Positions 35,399 to 44,412 of a DNA stretch of 64,000 bases are shown here, piece by piece (position 1 is the stretch's first letter; every line of letters starts with the position of its first letter). The stretch is from Anaerotignum lactatifermentans (GTDB lineage: Bacteria; Bacillota; Clostridia; Lachnospirales; Anaerotignaceae): NCBI RefSeq assembly GCF_016902535.1, contig NZ_JACSNY010000008.1, positions 1 through 64,000 on the forward strand. The letters run 5' to 3'. Made by a program: the position numbers and the translations under genes. Below the pieces are notes generated by a model, which saw nothing but the letters and a program-made list of their open reading frames with translations, did no database searches and was not told where the DNA came from.

Positions 35399-36787
35399 AT
35401 GACAGAAAAGACAATGGAAAAAGTAGTAGCGCTGGCCAAAAACAGAGGTTTCGTATACCCCGGCTCCGAAATTTACGGCGGTCTGGCAAACACATGGGAT
35501 TACGGCCCCATCGGTGTGGAACTGAAAAACAACGTAAAGAAGGCATGGTGGAAGAAATTCATCCAGGAAAGCCCTTATAACGTAGGTGTGGACTGCGCTA
35601 TTTTGATGAACCCCCAGACATGGGTGGCTTCCGGTCACGTTGGCGGTTTCAGCGATCCTTTGATGGACTGTAAGGAATGTAAGGAAAGATTCCGTGCCGA
35701 CAAACTTATTGAGGACTTTATCAAAGAGCACAATATGCCCGAGGTGGTTGTAGATGGTTGGAGCAACGAGCAGATGAAGGCTTTCGTGGACGAGAATCAG
35801 GTAGCCTGCCCTTCCTGCGGCGCTCATAACTTTACGGATATCCGTCAGTTCAACCTGATGTTCAAGACCTTCCAGGGTGTTACAGAGGACGCGAAAAACG
35901 TGGTTTACCTGCGTCCCGAAACAGCGCAGGGTATTTTCGTAAACTTCAAGAACGTACAGCGTACCAGCAGAAAGAAACTGCCCTTCGGTATCGGTCAGAT
36001 CGGGAAATCCTTCCGTAACGAGATCACACCCGGTAACTTCACTTTCCGTACCAGAGAATTTGAGCAGATGGAACTGGAATTTTTCTGCGAACCCGGCACA
36101 GATCTGGAATGGCTGGATTACTGGAGAAAATACTGCAGAGAATGGCTCTTGAAACTGAATATGACAGAAGAAAATATCAGACTGCGTGACCATTCCAAAG
36201 AAGAACTGTCTCATTACAGCGCAGGCACAACAGATATTGAATATCTCTTCCCCTTCGGCTGGGGCGAACTGTGGGGCATTGCGGACAGAACCAATTATGA
36301 TTTGAGATGCCATCAGGAAACAAGCGGTCAGGATATGACATACTACGATCAGGAAAAGAACGAGAAATATATCCCTTACTGCATCGAGCCCTCTCTGGGT
36401 GCTGACAGAATGACACTGGCCTTCCTTATCGACGCTTACGACGAGGAAGAAGTGGGCGAGGGCGATGTAAGAACCGTACTGCATTTCCATCCCGCGCTGG
36501 CGCCTGTGAAAGCGGCTATCCTGCCTCTGTCCAAGAAGCTGGGCGACAAGGCGGCGGAAGTTTATACTATGCTGGCTAAGGAATTCAACTGCGAATACGA
36601 CGAGACCGGTTCCATCGGCAAGCGTTACAGAAGACAGGATGAAATCGGTACTCCCTTCTGCATCACATACGACTTCGATTCCGAAAACGACGGCTGCGTG
36701 ACCGTTCGTGACAGAGATTCCATGGAGCAGGTAAGAATGCCGATAACAGAGCTGGTAAGCTATCTGGAAGAAAAAATGGAATTCTGA
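35399..36787 (+). CDS. glyQS: Glycyl-tRNA synthetase, dimeric class II type
   Basis: A 462-residue single-chain glycyl-tRNA synthetase (alpha-2 type). It begins [23 protein letters not shown]; the zinc-type insert has CKECKE and CPSCG; class II motif 2 is [12 protein letters not shown] and motif 3 has [10 protein letters not shown]. It ligates glycine to tRNA-Gly. ATG at 35399 follows GAAGGAGG. Control by the upstream T-box is expected. Codon use is strongly biased, like efp. Confidence 0.97.
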   Translation: MTEKTMEKVVALAKNRGFVYPGSEIYGGLANTWDYGPIGVELKNNVKKAWWKKFIQESPYNVGVDCAILMNPQTWVASGHVGGFSDPLMDCKECKERFRADKLIEDFIKEHNMPEVVVDGWSNEQMKAFVDENQVACPSCGAHNFTDIRQFNLMFKTFQGVTEDAKNVVYLRPETAQGIFVNFKNVQRTSRKKLPFGIGQIGKSFRNEITPGNFTFRTREFEQMELEFFCEPGTDLEWLDYWRKYCREWLLKLNMTEENIRLRDHSKEELSHYSAGTTDIEYLFPFGWGELWGIADRTNYDLRCHQETSGQDMTYYDQEKNEKYIPYCIEPSLGADRMTLAFLIDAYDEEEVGEGDVRTVLHFHPALAPVKAAILPLSKKLGDKAAEVYTMLAKEFNCEYDETGSIGKRYRRQDEIGTPFCITYDFDSENDGCVTVRDRDSMEQVRMPITELVSYLEEKMEF

Positions 36788-36799
36788 TTTTTGAACAAA

Positions 36800-36911
36800 G
36801 AAAACACCGGAAAATTCAGAACATCATTTCAATGAAAAATCGCTGGCGACCTTTTGGGAAAGGATGCCAGCGATTTTTTATGAAGATGTATGAGATATTT
36901 CCGGTGTTTTT
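36800..36911. terminator. Nested terminators between glyQS and the CarD-like gene
   Basis: An inner 13-14 bp hairpin (AAAAATCGCTGGC at 36835-36847 with 36866-36879) ends in T6. Flanking it, AAAACACCGGAAA (about 36800-36812) can pair with TTTCCGGTGTTTT (about 36898-36910), also with T runs outside. The pair serves convergent genes. Confidence 0.75.
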
Positions 36912-37411
36912 TATACGGGGATGGAAACGGATTTTTTCAAAGTCCGCTTGATCTCTTCCGGACTTTGTCCCAGAACCGCCGCCAATTCCCCCAGAATTAA
37001 ATATTCCGCCTCCTTGATGAACCGCTGGTCCGTCTGGGAAACACGCCGGCCGGTATTGGCTTCCGCCGCCGTTTTTAGATACAGCGTTTTGAGCAGGGAG
37101 AGCTCTTTTCGGCAGTCTCCGCTTTCCAGGATATGCTGGTACTGTGCGGCAGTCTGTTTGGGGTCCCGATGGACGGCTGTGACAGATGGAAGCGTGTCAA
37201 AATCCTCCAGACAGGCGTGGGCCTCCGGAAGAGAGAGCAGGGGACGCATGGGCGCCTTGCTGCGGACGGAAACATAAATGGTCTCGGCGATGGGGGCGAA
37301 AACAGGTGCCATCACATAATACTGACCGTTGGACGGAGGCAGTACGGTGATGTCGGTAACACGGCATACACCGGTAGCGCCATAGACGATCAAGTCACCG
37401 GGCTGAAACAT
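36911..37411 (-). CDS. CarD-like transcriptional regulator
   Basis: A 166-residue CarD/TRCF RNA-polymerase-interacting domain protein. It opens FQPGDLIVYGATGVCRVTDI, the Tudor-like domain that contacts the polymerase beta subunit, and continues with a helical C-terminal domain (LKTLYLKTAAE, FIKEAEYLILGELAAVLG) that contacts promoter DNA in CarD. The ATG follows AAGGAGGG. It probably tunes transcription initiation, possibly of stress or growth genes. Next on the same strand is a 79-residue unknown protein upstream. Confidence 0.87.
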   Translation of the reverse strand: MFQPGDLIVYGATGVCRVTDITVLPPSNGQYYVMAPVFAPIAETIYVSVRSKAPMRPLLSLPEAHACLEDFDTLPSVTAVHRDPKQTAAQYQHILESGDCRKELSLLKTLYLKTAAEANTGRRVSQTDQRFIKEAEYLILGELAAVLGQSPEEIKRTLKKSVSIPV

Positions 37412-37439
37412 AAAAATCCCTCCTTTTCGCAGTACCTGT

Positions 37440-37679
37440 TTAATCCAGATAATGACCGCAGCTGTGGAGCTGATACTGTTTTTTGACTTCTAACAGAACG
37501 GAGCCGTCAGGCTGAACGCTTTCCGAAATGATGTTATAAGGAATACGCTTGCTTTCCATCTGGTGTTTATAATGGGCGATCTCATCCTGTACCATTTTTG
37601 CCGCGGCTGCTTTGGGCATGTCCTCTTTTGCGAGAAAATGCAGTGTCTGGATGAGACAGGCGGCTTTGATTCTTCTCAT
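37440..37679 (-). CDS. Small unknown protein upstream of the CarD-like gene
   Basis: A 79-residue basic protein, not recognised. It has an amphipathic helix MRRIKAACLIQTLHFLAK, a second helix to about residue 45 (KMVQDEIAHYKHQ) and a beta-like end with SVLLEVKKQY and C-terminal HSCGHYLD. ATG at 37679 is preceded by AAGGAGG; a longer start lies ten codons upstream without a site. It ends 28 bases before the CarD-like start, so the two are likely cotranscribed. Confidence 0.6.
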   Translation of the reverse strand: MRRIKAACLIQTLHFLAKEDMPKAAAAKMVQDEIAHYKHQMESKRIPYNIISESVQPDGSVLLEVKKQYQLHSCGHYLD

Positions 37680-37739
37680 AAGAAATTCCTCCTTGTTGTA
37701 AATATACATTGGTAATCAAACTTTCTGCATATATTTTAC

Positions 37740-37921
37740 CATTTTCTTTTCTGAAAAATCAAAGCGAAAAAATGAAAGAATCTGATTTTTGTGGAAAACG
37801 CGCAGAGCGGATAGGAGGATTTTTATGCAAAAATGAAAAAGAAACTTTCACTAAAAAAAGATTCCAATATAACAGAAACGCCGGCATCCCCTGCGCGAAG
37901 GGATGCCGGCGCTCTTTTTTT
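37740..37921 (+). other. Possible small RNA region with plus-strand terminator
   Basis: Between two minus-strand genes a perfect 12 bp stem (37879-37890 with 37900-37911) is followed by CTC and seven T on the plus strand, the direction in which no gene ends. Upstream are an AAAAATCA/TGATTTTT pairing and a GGAGG-ATG-like sequence leading to a 3-codon frame. It could mark a small RNA, or the hairpin may simply end the HIT transcript on the minus strand, where the T run is poor. Confidence 0.35.
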
Positions 37922-37967
37922 CAGGAAACGCTGTCCAAAGGGAACCTGAGAATACTGTTTAAAGGGT

Positions 37968-38378
37968 TTACAGGCTCATTTCCAGTTTCTTTCTCATGTC
38001 CTCGATCTGTTCATCGGTCAGATCCATCGGCTTGTAGCTGATGTTGATGCCATCGTTTTCATAACGGGGGATCAGATGCAGATGGAAATGGAATACGGTC
38101 TGACCAGCAACAGTGCCGTTGTTCTGCATGACATTCATATGGTCAAAGCCCAGTCTTTCTTTCATTTCTCTTGCGATTTTTGCAGCCAATGCAAAGAGTC
38201 TGCCGGCTTTGTCGGGGTCGATTTCAAAGATATTTGCCACATGGTCCTTTACCAGAATCAGGGCATGGCCTTCGTTGGCGGGAAAACGGTCCAGAATTAC
38301 TTTGAATTCCTCGTCTTCATATATGGTGGCGGAAGAAAATTCGCCGGAAACGATTTTACAGAAAATACAGTCGCTCAT
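37968..38378 (-). CDS. HIT family nucleotide hydrolase
   Basis: A 136-residue HIT protein (Hint branch). N-terminal zinc-type CIFCKI motif, then NEGHALILVK and the catalytic HFHLHLIPR (HxHxH). These enzymes hydrolyse nucleoside phosphoramidates or dinucleoside polyphosphates. The second ATG (38378) is chosen, 8 bases from AAAGGA; the first ATG nine bases earlier abuts that site. Monocistronic. Confidence 0.93.
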   Translation of the reverse strand: MSDCIFCKIVSGEFSSATIYEDEEFKVILDRFPANEGHALILVKDHVANIFEIDPDKAGRLFALAAKIAREMKERLGFDHMNVMQNNGTVAGQTVFHFHLHLIPRYENDGINISYKPMDLTDEQIEDMRKKLEMSL

Positions 38379-38449
38379 TTGACTCATCCTTTCATTTGTT
38401 ATTTGCTAACAGTATAGCACGAAAGGAAGAATTTTGCATAATGTTTTCC

Positions 38450-38956
38450 TTAAAAATATTTGCTGTATAAGTAGGTGAGGCCGCTGACATGGTTCTGTTT
38501 GTCTGTCAGGATCTCAAAAAACAGATCCCGCAGTTCCCCGGCTGGGACGGCCAGCAGGAAATTTCGGTAGAAACTGACCTGATCCATTTCTGAAAGGAGC
38601 ATTTCCTCCAGAGCGGTTTCCGCGTCCACCTCCTCCAGTGTGGCGGGTGTATTTTCCGGCGATGTGGTTCCGGGGCGCTTTTTGGTGATGGTGTAATAGA
38701 TTTCCTGAAGCCGTTTCTGGTTCTTTTGCTCGTCCAGAGCCATGGACTCCAGAATATTTTTGGAGGGGGCAAATCTGTCATAGGATGCCAGACGGCGGAA
38801 TCGGGCCGCCGTTTCTCCGCTTTCCTCCATGGCAAGATGGAGCAGGGCCAGCAGTCTTTGGTCCGCCGCCAGCTCGGAGAGGGTCACCTCCGTGCTTTCT
38901 CTGGTCCGCAGGGTGTTCCGAGGGGCCGGCTGTGTATTTTGATGATAGGGATACAT
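38450..38956 (-). CDS. Degenerate ferritin-like helical protein
   Basis: A 168-residue mainly helical protein similar to ferritin-like domain proteins of Clostridia. Repeated ExxH-type positions are only partly kept: the first repeat reads DEQKNQKRLQEIYY, where the ligand histidine is asparagine; the second reads DKQNHVSG with the histidine kept. The N-terminal 30 residues are Q/N/P/T-rich and disordered. ATG at 38956 follows GGAAAGGAG. A diiron centre is doubtful; a spore-coat or structural role is possible but unproven. Confidence 0.6.
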   Translation of the reverse strand: MYPYHQNTQPAPRNTLRTRESTEVTLSELAADQRLLALLHLAMEESGETAARFRRLASYDRFAPSKNILESMALDEQKNQKRLQEIYYTITKKRPGTTSPENTPATLEEVDAETALEEMLLSEMDQVSFYRNFLLAVPAGELRDLFFEILTDKQNHVSGLTYLYSKYF

Positions 38957-39039
38957 GGCGTTTTCTCCTTTCCATAAGCGTCTCAAAGAGAATTTGGGAC
39001 GGGTCTTTTCTTTTTTTCTTTTATCTTATGCGCCGAAGT

Positions 39040-39068
39040 TTGTATTCTTTCCCAAAAGGGCATAAAAT
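39040..39068 (+). promoter_or_regulatory. Candidate murG promoter
   Basis: TTGTAT (39040-39045) and TAAAAT (39063-39068) with a 17-base spacer. Confidence 0.5.
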
Positions 39069-39153
39069 AGTATGGAAGAAAGGGCGTTTTTCTGTTATGA
39101 TAAGGAACGCAGATAAGAATTTTTGTATCATATTAAAATGAGGTGGAGATAAA

Positions 39154-40212
39154 ATGAAAAGGATCGTTTTGACCGGCGGCGGCACAGCGGGACATGTGAC
39201 GCCGAATCTGGCGCTGCTGCCCGCCCTGAAAGCGGACGGCTGGGAGATCGTATACATTGGTTCCGAGACAGGCATCGAGAAAAAGCTCATTGAGGCGGAG
39301 GGGATTCCTTATTACAGCATTCCTACCGGCAAACTGAGAAGATACCTGTCCAGGCAGAACATCAGCGATATGTTCAAGGTGGTCAAAGGCGTGAAGGAAG
39401 CGGGAAAGCTGCTGAAGGAGCTGAAGCCGGACCTGGTATTTTCCAAGGGTGGCTTTGTGGCGGTGCCGGTAGTGCTGGGAGCGAAAAAGAACAAGATCCC
39501 TGTTATTGTTCATGAGTCCGATATTACCCCGGGGCTGGCAAACAAGATCGCGGCGCCCTTTGCCAGAACCGTCTGCACTACCTTCCCGGAAACGGTGAAG
39601 TATGTGGGCAAGGGAAAAGGCGTACACACTGGTACCCCTATCCGGGCGGAGCTGTTTCGGGGAAGCCGGGAAAAAGGGCTGGAGCTGTGCCAATTTACGG
39701 CGGATAAGCCGGTACTGATGCTCATGGGCGGTTCTCTGGGCGCAGTGAAGCTCAATGACTGCCTCAGAGAAATCCTGCCTCATCTGTTGGAGGAGTTTCA
39801 GGTGGTGCATCTTTGCGGCAAGGGCCATCTGGATCAGGAGAAGGCGGATTGGCCGGGATACCGTCAGTTTGAGTACGTTTCTGATGGCCTGGCAGACCTG
39901 TTCGCCATGGCGGATGTGCTGATTTCCAGAGCCGGAAGCAATTCCATTTCCGAATTTCTGGCACTGAAAAAACCCCATCTGCTGATCCCGCTGTCCGCTA
40001 AGGCCAGCCGGGGGGATCAGATTCTCAACGCCAGATCCTTCGAGAAGCAGGGCTTTTCCATGGTGCTGCCCGAGGAGGATATGACGCCGGAGACCATGGA
40101 GCAATCCGTGCGGCAGCTGTACGCGGACCGGGAAAAATATATCCGGGCCATGGAACAGGCGGGGCAGACCAGCGGTGTAGAGGCGGTTATGGCCCAAATC
40201 CGGAAATTTTAA
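39154..40212 (+). CDS. murG: UDP-GlcNAc:lipid I transferase MurG
   Basis: A 352-residue peripheral membrane glycosyltransferase that converts lipid I to lipid II in peptidoglycan synthesis. N-terminal TGGGTAGHVTPNL is the first glycine loop; GGSLGA in the C-terminal half binds UDP-GlcNAc, and SRAGSNSISEFLALKKP is the donor-binding helix. ATG follows AGGTGGAG. It stands outside the usual dcw cluster, as in several Clostridia that carry an extra or relocated murG. Confidence 0.95.
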   Translation: MKRIVLTGGGTAGHVTPNLALLPALKADGWEIVYIGSETGIEKKLIEAEGIPYYSIPTGKLRRYLSRQNISDMFKVVKGVKEAGKLLKELKPDLVFSKGGFVAVPVVLGAKKNKIPVIVHESDITPGLANKIAAPFARTVCTTFPETVKYVGKGKGVHTGTPIRAELFRGSREKGLELCQFTADKPVLMLMGGSLGAVKLNDCLREILPHLLEEFQVVHLCGKGHLDQEKADWPGYRQFEYVSDGLADLFAMADVLISRAGSNSISEFLALKKPHLLIPLSAKASRGDQILNARSFEKQGFSMVLPEEDMTPETMEQSVRQLYADREKYIRAMEQAGQTSGVEAVMAQIRKF

Positions 40213-40233
40213 TAAAAGCTTAAGAAAAAGAAA

Positions 40234-40262
40234 TTGACACCCTTTCGGGAAAGGCATACAAT
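40234..40262 (+). promoter_or_regulatory. Promoter of the cyclophilin lipoprotein gene
   Basis: TTGACA (40234-40239) and TACAAT (40257-40262) with a 17-base spacer. Confidence 0.8.
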
Positions 40263-40301
40263 ATTTTTCGTATGATTAAAAACGGTCAGGAGGAAAGACT
40301 T

Positions 40302-41087
40302 ATGAAGAAATACATGGGGCTGATACTTGCCGGTATTCTGGCAGTGACCGCAGCAGGCTGCGGCAAGACTGAAACCGCGGAAACCACACAGGAAAACGAT
40401 ACTACGGTGCAGACAGAGGAGATCCTGCAGGCGGAGCTTCCGGCGGAAGGCGATGAAATCGCCGTCATTACTACAACGCAAGGCGTCATCAAAATGATGT
40501 TCTATCCCGAGGAAGCGCCCAAGGCAGTGGAAAACTTTAAAACACTGGCCAAGGAAGGCTATTATGACGGTGTGATCTTCCATCGTGTCATTGAGGACTT
40601 TATGGTGCAGACAGGGGACCCGGAAGGTACCGGTCTGGGCGGCGAAAGCTGCTGGGGCGAGCCCTTTGAGGATGAAATCTCCCCCAAGCTGCATTTCTAT
40701 AACGGCGCGGTAGCCATGGCCAATAAAGGCGCCAATACCAATGGCAGTCAGTTCTTTATTGTCCAGTCCGATACGGTAAATCAGGAATATCTGGACGCGT
40801 TGGTACAGGCCAGAGACGAAAATGAGGATCTGGGCATTTCCGTAGGAGATCAGTTCTATACCATGAACCAGTGGTTCCCCGACAGTGTGCTGGATTATTA
40901 TAAAGAGCACGGCGGCGCGATCCATCTGGAATACGCCTTTGGCAACCCTTATACCATCTTTGGTCAGGTAATCGAAGGCATGGACGTAGTCAATGCCATT
41001 GCGGCGGCGGAAACCGACGAGAACGATAAGCCCGTGGAGGATATTGTGATCGAGAGCATCACATTTGAGCCCTACGCGGCGGAATAA
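40302..41087 (+). CDS. Cyclophilin-type peptidyl-prolyl isomerase lipoprotein
   Basis: A 261-residue lipoprotein: signal peptide with lipobox TAAGC, a T/E-rich linker, then a cyclophilin domain (AVENFKTLAKEGYYDGVIFHRVIEDFMVQ with the catalytic arginine, GDPEGTGLGGES, NTNGSQFFIVQ). An insertion of about 45 residues (QEYLDALVQARDENEDLG onward) lengthens the loop before the final strand. It likely helps fold exported proteins. CAGGAGG precedes the ATG. A second lipoprotein gene follows after 16 bases. Confidence 0.93.
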   Translation: MKKYMGLILAGILAVTAAGCGKTETAETTQENDTTVQTEEILQAELPAEGDEIAVITTTQGVIKMMFYPEEAPKAVENFKTLAKEGYYDGVIFHRVIEDFMVQTGDPEGTGLGGESCWGEPFEDEISPKLHFYNGAVAMANKGANTNGSQFFIVQSDTVNQEYLDALVQARDENEDLGISVGDQFYTMNQWFPDSVLDYYKEHGGAIHLEYAFGNPYTIFGQVIEGMDVVNAIAAAETDENDKPVEDIVIESITFEPYAAE

Positions 41088-41103
41088 GAAAGGATTGTAG
41101 AAA

Positions 41104-41547
41104 ATGAGAAAATTTTTGTTGTGTTTGATGACAGCAGTCTGTCTTTTGGGCTTTTCCGCCTGCGGCGGCAGTGAACAGGAAACAGAGGAAGTGGAAATTT
41201 CTTATTCCATGACGTTTGTCAACGATACCGGCCACGACATCACTTCCCTGCAGCTGCGTCCCACAGAGGATTATGACTGGACCGACAATATGCTGACAGA
41301 AGAAGTATGGCAGAACGGTTATGAGGTGCCCGTCAGCCTCAGCGGCATGGCACCGGTAACAGAAAACGGCTGGCAGGTTAAAGTCGTTTTTGATGAGGAT
41401 GTGGAGCATATCTGGGAAAATGTAGAGCTGGGTGATGGCGCGGCCATTGAGTTTACGCTGGAAGAATCTGACGAAACAGCAGCGGATGACCAGACAACCG
41501 ACGATACGGAAGAACCTGTACTGGAAGAGACAGGAACTGAAGAATAA
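41104..41547 (+). CDS. Small lipoprotein of unknown function
   Basis: A 147-residue lipoprotein with lipobox GFSAC, a predicted beta-sandwich (YSMTFVNDTGHDITSLQLRP, GWQVKVVFDED) and a long acidic C-terminal tail rich in E, D and T. Family not recognised. It follows the cyclophilin gene closely, so both may work at the outer face of the membrane. No catalytic motif is seen. Confidence 0.65.
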   Translation: MRKFLLCLMTAVCLLGFSACGGSEQETEEVEISYSMTFVNDTGHDITSLQLRPTEDYDWTDNMLTEEVWQNGYEVPVSLSGMAPVTENGWQVKVVFDEDVEHIWENVELGDGAAIEFTLEESDETAADDQTTDDTEEPVLEETGTEE

Positions 41548-41552
41548 GACAG

Positions 41553-41599
41553 AAAAAGACGCGGGCTTTCACGGGCGGTGAGGGCGCACGTCTTTTTTT
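41553..41599 (+). terminator. Terminator after the lipoprotein pair
   Basis: AAAAAGACG pairs with CGTCTTTTT around an imperfect inner stem; seven T follow. Confidence 0.75.
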
Positions 41600-41796
41600 G
41601 CGCCCAAAAGGGACATCGTAAGAAAGATTTAAGGGAAATCCCTGTGGAATTCTAAGAATCCTGTGCTATGCTGACAGTGGAGTGTATGAAAAGCCTTTGG
41701 AATGGAATTTCAGTTTTGGCGGAAGCCGGGGCAGTGTGTTTTCTTTGCCCCACGGCCGCGGCGCCGCTGAATATGGGATTACAGGAGGTTGTTTCT

Positions 41797-42201
41797 ATGA
41801 AAAGAGAACGGAAAGAGAAGATTCTGGTGCTGGTCAGCGGCGGAGCCGAGTCTCTGCGATGGATGGACGAAGGCTGTGACGCCGCCAGAGAAGCAGGCGG
41901 AGAGCTGTATATCCTTCATGTGGAACAGGGAAGCTCCATGGATCTGGAACAGATGGCCGCGCTGCAGGAAGTGGCGGAGTACGGCGGCAGGCTGGGGGGC
42001 ATTGTCTGCTTTGGCTGCGGCGAGGATGTGGCGGCCTATGTAGGAGGTTTCGCCAGACAAAAGGGGATTACAGAGATCTTTGCTCAGCCGCCGGAAAAAG
42101 AGAGAAAAAGCCGTCTGGCAGCATGGCTGGAGGGTCTGCGGGAACTGCTGCCGCCGGAGACCAGACTGTTTGCGGGTCCGGAATGGGCCATGGGATCATA
42201 A
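41797..42201 (+). CDS. UspA-like protein, possibly sensor-kinase-derived
   Basis: A 134-residue single-domain protein resembling universal stress protein/KdpD-type Rossmann-like domains: KILVLVSGGAES at the start, an ELYILHVEQGSS strand, and GFARQKGITEIFAQPPEKERKS at the end. In KdpD the domain binds ATP; the G-x2-G-x9-G-S/T loop is not clear here. ACAGGAGG is 7 bases from the ATG at 41797; the longer upstream frame lacks a site. Monocistronic. Confidence 0.65.
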   Translation: MKRERKEKILVLVSGGAESLRWMDEGCDAAREAGGELYILHVEQGSSMDLEQMAALQEVAEYGGRLGGIVCFGCGEDVAAYVGGFARQKGITEIFAQPPEKERKSRLAAWLEGLRELLPPETRLFAGPEWAMGS

Positions 42202-42206
42202 TACGG

Positions 42207-42244
42207 AAGAGCCGTCCGGCACTGTACGGGCAGGCTCTTCTTTC
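42207..42244 (+). terminator. Terminator after the UspA-like gene
   Basis: GAAGAGCC at 42207 pairs with GGCTCTTC at 42233-42240 around an imperfect inner stem; TTTC follows. Confidence 0.65.
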
Positions 42245-42296
42245 TGTGTGTCCGGCAGGCCGTTTTCCCCCGGAAATCAGACGGAATTGCTATTTT

Positions 42297-42325
42297 TTGT
42301 TGCAAATAGGACAAAATTATATTAT
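42297..42325 (+). promoter_or_regulatory. Promoter of the SEC-C/tsaC operon
   Basis: TTGTTG (42297-42302) and TATTAT (42320-42325) with a 17-base spacer. Confidence 0.6.
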
Positions 42326-42386
42326 CATTTCAGAGAGTGCAGTTTTTTGCACATGAGAAAACGAAGGCATAAAGGAGAGAAACAAC

Positions 42387-42887
42387 ATGAGTTTATATGA
42401 AAGCTGGATGGAAAAGGCTTTTTCCAAGGATGGCAGAAGCGTAGAAGCAGTCTGGGACGAATATCTGCCCAAGGAACAGAAGATCTATGAATATATTATC
42501 GGTCAGAAACTGACAAAGGTGGAAGGCAAGGTATCCGAACTGGCGGAGCGCTTCCAGATGACAGCGGAAGAGATCGTGGCTTTTGTGGACGGCATCAATG
42601 ACGCTCTGCCCACACCCTATGAAATGAAGGAACTGACAGAGGATTCCCAGATCGTTCTGGATATTGATTTTGAACGCCTGTTCAAGAAAATGGTGGAATA
42701 CCATGCGGAACATCTGTATCAGCTGCCTCAGTGGGACGGCATTTTTGACGCGGAAACAAGAAAACGTCTGACACTGGAACAGAAACGCTCCCGCACCATC
42801 GTCAAGGGCCAGAAGATCGGACGCAACGACCCTTGTCCCTGCGGCAGCGGCAAAAAATATAAAAAATGCTGCGGAGCGAACCTGTAA
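42387..42887 (+). CDS. SEC-C motif protein
   Basis: A 166-residue protein with a helical domain (residues 1-135) and a C-terminal SEC-C zinc motif ([13 protein letters not shown]) like that of SecA. The helical part belongs to the group often annotated as SEC-C domain-containing. SEC-C motifs bind zinc and, in SecA, contact SecB and ribosomes; here the partner is unknown. It begins an operon with tsaC, which starts 4 bases after its stop. Confidence 0.8.
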   Translation: MSLYESWMEKAFSKDGRSVEAVWDEYLPKEQKIYEYIIGQKLTKVEGKVSELAERFQMTAEEIVAFVDGINDALPTPYEMKELTEDSQIVLDIDFERLFKKMVEYHAEHLYQLPQWDGIFDAETRKRLTLEQKRSRTIVKGQKIGRNDPCPCGSGKKYKKCCGANL

Positions 42888-42891
42888 GGAT

Positions 42892-43971
42892 ATGAATACC
42901 ATCATTCGAACAGTGGATGCGGATTATCCGGACCCTTCCGTGATCGCGGAGGCGGCGGAGATCCTGCAAAAGGGCGGTCTGGTGGCCTTTCCCACGGAAA
43001 CGGTCTATGGTCTGGGCGGCAGCGGCCTCAACGGCGATGCCTGCAAACGGATCTATGAAGCCAAGGGCCGGCCTTCTGATAATCCGCTGATTCTGCATAT
43101 TTCCCAGCTCAGTGAACTGCGTCCCATTGTGCGGGAGATCCCGGACGCTTCCAGAAAACTGGCGGAGGCCTTTTGGCCCGGCCCTCTGACGATGATTTTT
43201 CCCAAGTCGGAAAACATCCCTCCGGAGGCCACCGGCGGATTGGATACGGTAGCGGTGCGCTTCCCTTCCCATCCGGTAGCCATGGCATTGATCCGCGCGG
43301 CGGGACTGCCCATCGCGGCGCCCAGCGCCAACGCCTCCGGCAAGCCCAGTCCTACCAGAGCCTCCCATGTGGCTTTTGATCTGGAGGGACGGATTGATAT
43401 GATTTTGGACGGCGGCCCGGCGGAGTGGGGACTGGAATCCACCATTGTGGATGTATCCGTCACACCGCCTATGATCCTGCGGCCCGGCGCCATCACCAAA
43501 GAGATGATGGAAAGAGTCGTGGGCGAGGTACAGGTGGACCCGGCTATTCTGGAGAAACCCTCCGCGGATCTTCGGCCCAAGGCCCCCGGTATGAAGTATA
43601 CCCATTATTCGCCCAAGGCGGAGGTATATCTGGTGCGGGGAGACCTGACGGCAGTACAGGAAAAGATCAATGCGCTGGCGGCGGAAGAAATGGCGGCAGG
43701 CAAAAAAGTGGGCGTTTTGGCCACAGAGGAAAGCAGAAAAGGCTACCATGCTACAACGGTGCTTTCGGCGGGCAGCCGGAACCGTCTGGAGGAAATCGGC
43801 GCCAACCTGTTTAAAATGCTGCGGAAATTTGATTTTTTGGAGACTGATATTGTTTACGCGGAGGTCTATCCTCTGGAAGGGGAAGGCATGGCCATTATGA
43901 ACCGGCTGCAAAAATCTGCGGGATACCGCTATATTGAAGCGGAAGACGGAAAGGAGCGGGAAGAAAAATGA
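42892..43971 (+). CDS. tsaC: L-threonylcarbamoyladenylate synthase
   Basis: A 359-residue Sua5-type (YwlC) enzyme making threonylcarbamoyl-AMP for the t6A modification of tRNA. The YrdC domain (residues 10-210) has KGGLVAFPTETVYGLGG, KGRPSDNPL and SANASGKPSPT; the KAPGMKYTHYSPKA linker leads to the Sua5 domain (about 240-340). Its length marks the two-domain form. The rest of the t6A set (tsaB, tsaD, tsaE) is outside the window. Its stop overlaps the rpiB start (ATGA). Confidence 0.95.
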   Translation: MNTIIRTVDADYPDPSVIAEAAEILQKGGLVAFPTETVYGLGGSGLNGDACKRIYEAKGRPSDNPLILHISQLSELRPIVREIPDASRKLAEAFWPGPLTMIFPKSENIPPEATGGLDTVAVRFPSHPVAMALIRAAGLPIAAPSANASGKPSPTRASHVAFDLEGRIDMILDGGPAEWGLESTIVDVSVTPPMILRPGAITKEMMERVVGEVQVDPAILEKPSADLRPKAPGMKYTHYSPKAEVYLVRGDLTAVQEKINALAAEEMAAGKKVGVLATEESRKGYHATTVLSAGSRNRLEEIGANLFKMLRKFDFLETDIVYAEVYPLEGEGMAIMNRLQKSAGYRYIEAEDGKEREEK

Positions 43972-44396
43972 TAGCTTTAGGATGTGACCACGGCGGTTAT
44001 CCGCTGATGAAAGAGGTAATTGCTTATCTGGACGCGCAGAAGATCCCTTATGAAAACTTTGGGACTTATTCCGAGGAGTCTGTGGACTATCCCGTATATG
44101 CCAAGAAAGTGGCCCATGCTGTGGCAGAGGGCAAATGCGACAAGGGTATTTTGATCTGCGGCACCGGCATTGGCATTTCCATTGCCGCCAATAAGGTAAA
44201 AGGCATCCGTGCGGCTCTTTGCGGCGATGTTTTTTCCGCGAAGGCCACCAGAGAGCATAATGACGCCAATATTCTGGCCATGGGGGCCAGAGTGACCGGT
44301 CCCGGTCTGGCGCTGGAGATCGTAAAAGCGTTTTTGGAAACACCCTTCTCCAACGACGAGCGTCATATCAGAAGAATCCGTCAGATTGAGGATTAA
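43968..44396 (+). CDS. rpiB: Ribose 5-phosphate isomerase B
   Basis: A 142-residue RpiB of the LacAB family that interconverts ribose 5-phosphate and ribulose 5-phosphate. N-terminal [11 protein letters not shown], catalytic cysteine in [16 protein letters not shown], and [11 protein letters not shown]. It overlaps tsaC by 4 bases and precedes upp by 16 bases, the known Firmicute ywlC-ywlF-upp order, linking PRPP supply to uracil salvage. Confidence 0.95.
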   Translation: MIALGCDHGGYPLMKEVIAYLDAQKIPYENFGTYSEESVDYPVYAKKVAHAVAEGKCDKGILICGTGIGISIAANKVKGIRAALCGDVFSAKATREHNDANILAMGARVTGPGLALEIVKAFLETPFSNDERHIRRIRQIED

Positions 44397-44412
44397 AAAG
44401 GAGAAAAAGATA

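Noticed and set aside
37709-38041. A 110-codon plus-strand frame across the hairpin at 37.9 kb
   Set aside because: It runs through a perfect terminator hairpin, overlaps the HIT gene end and has no ribosome binding site or motif.
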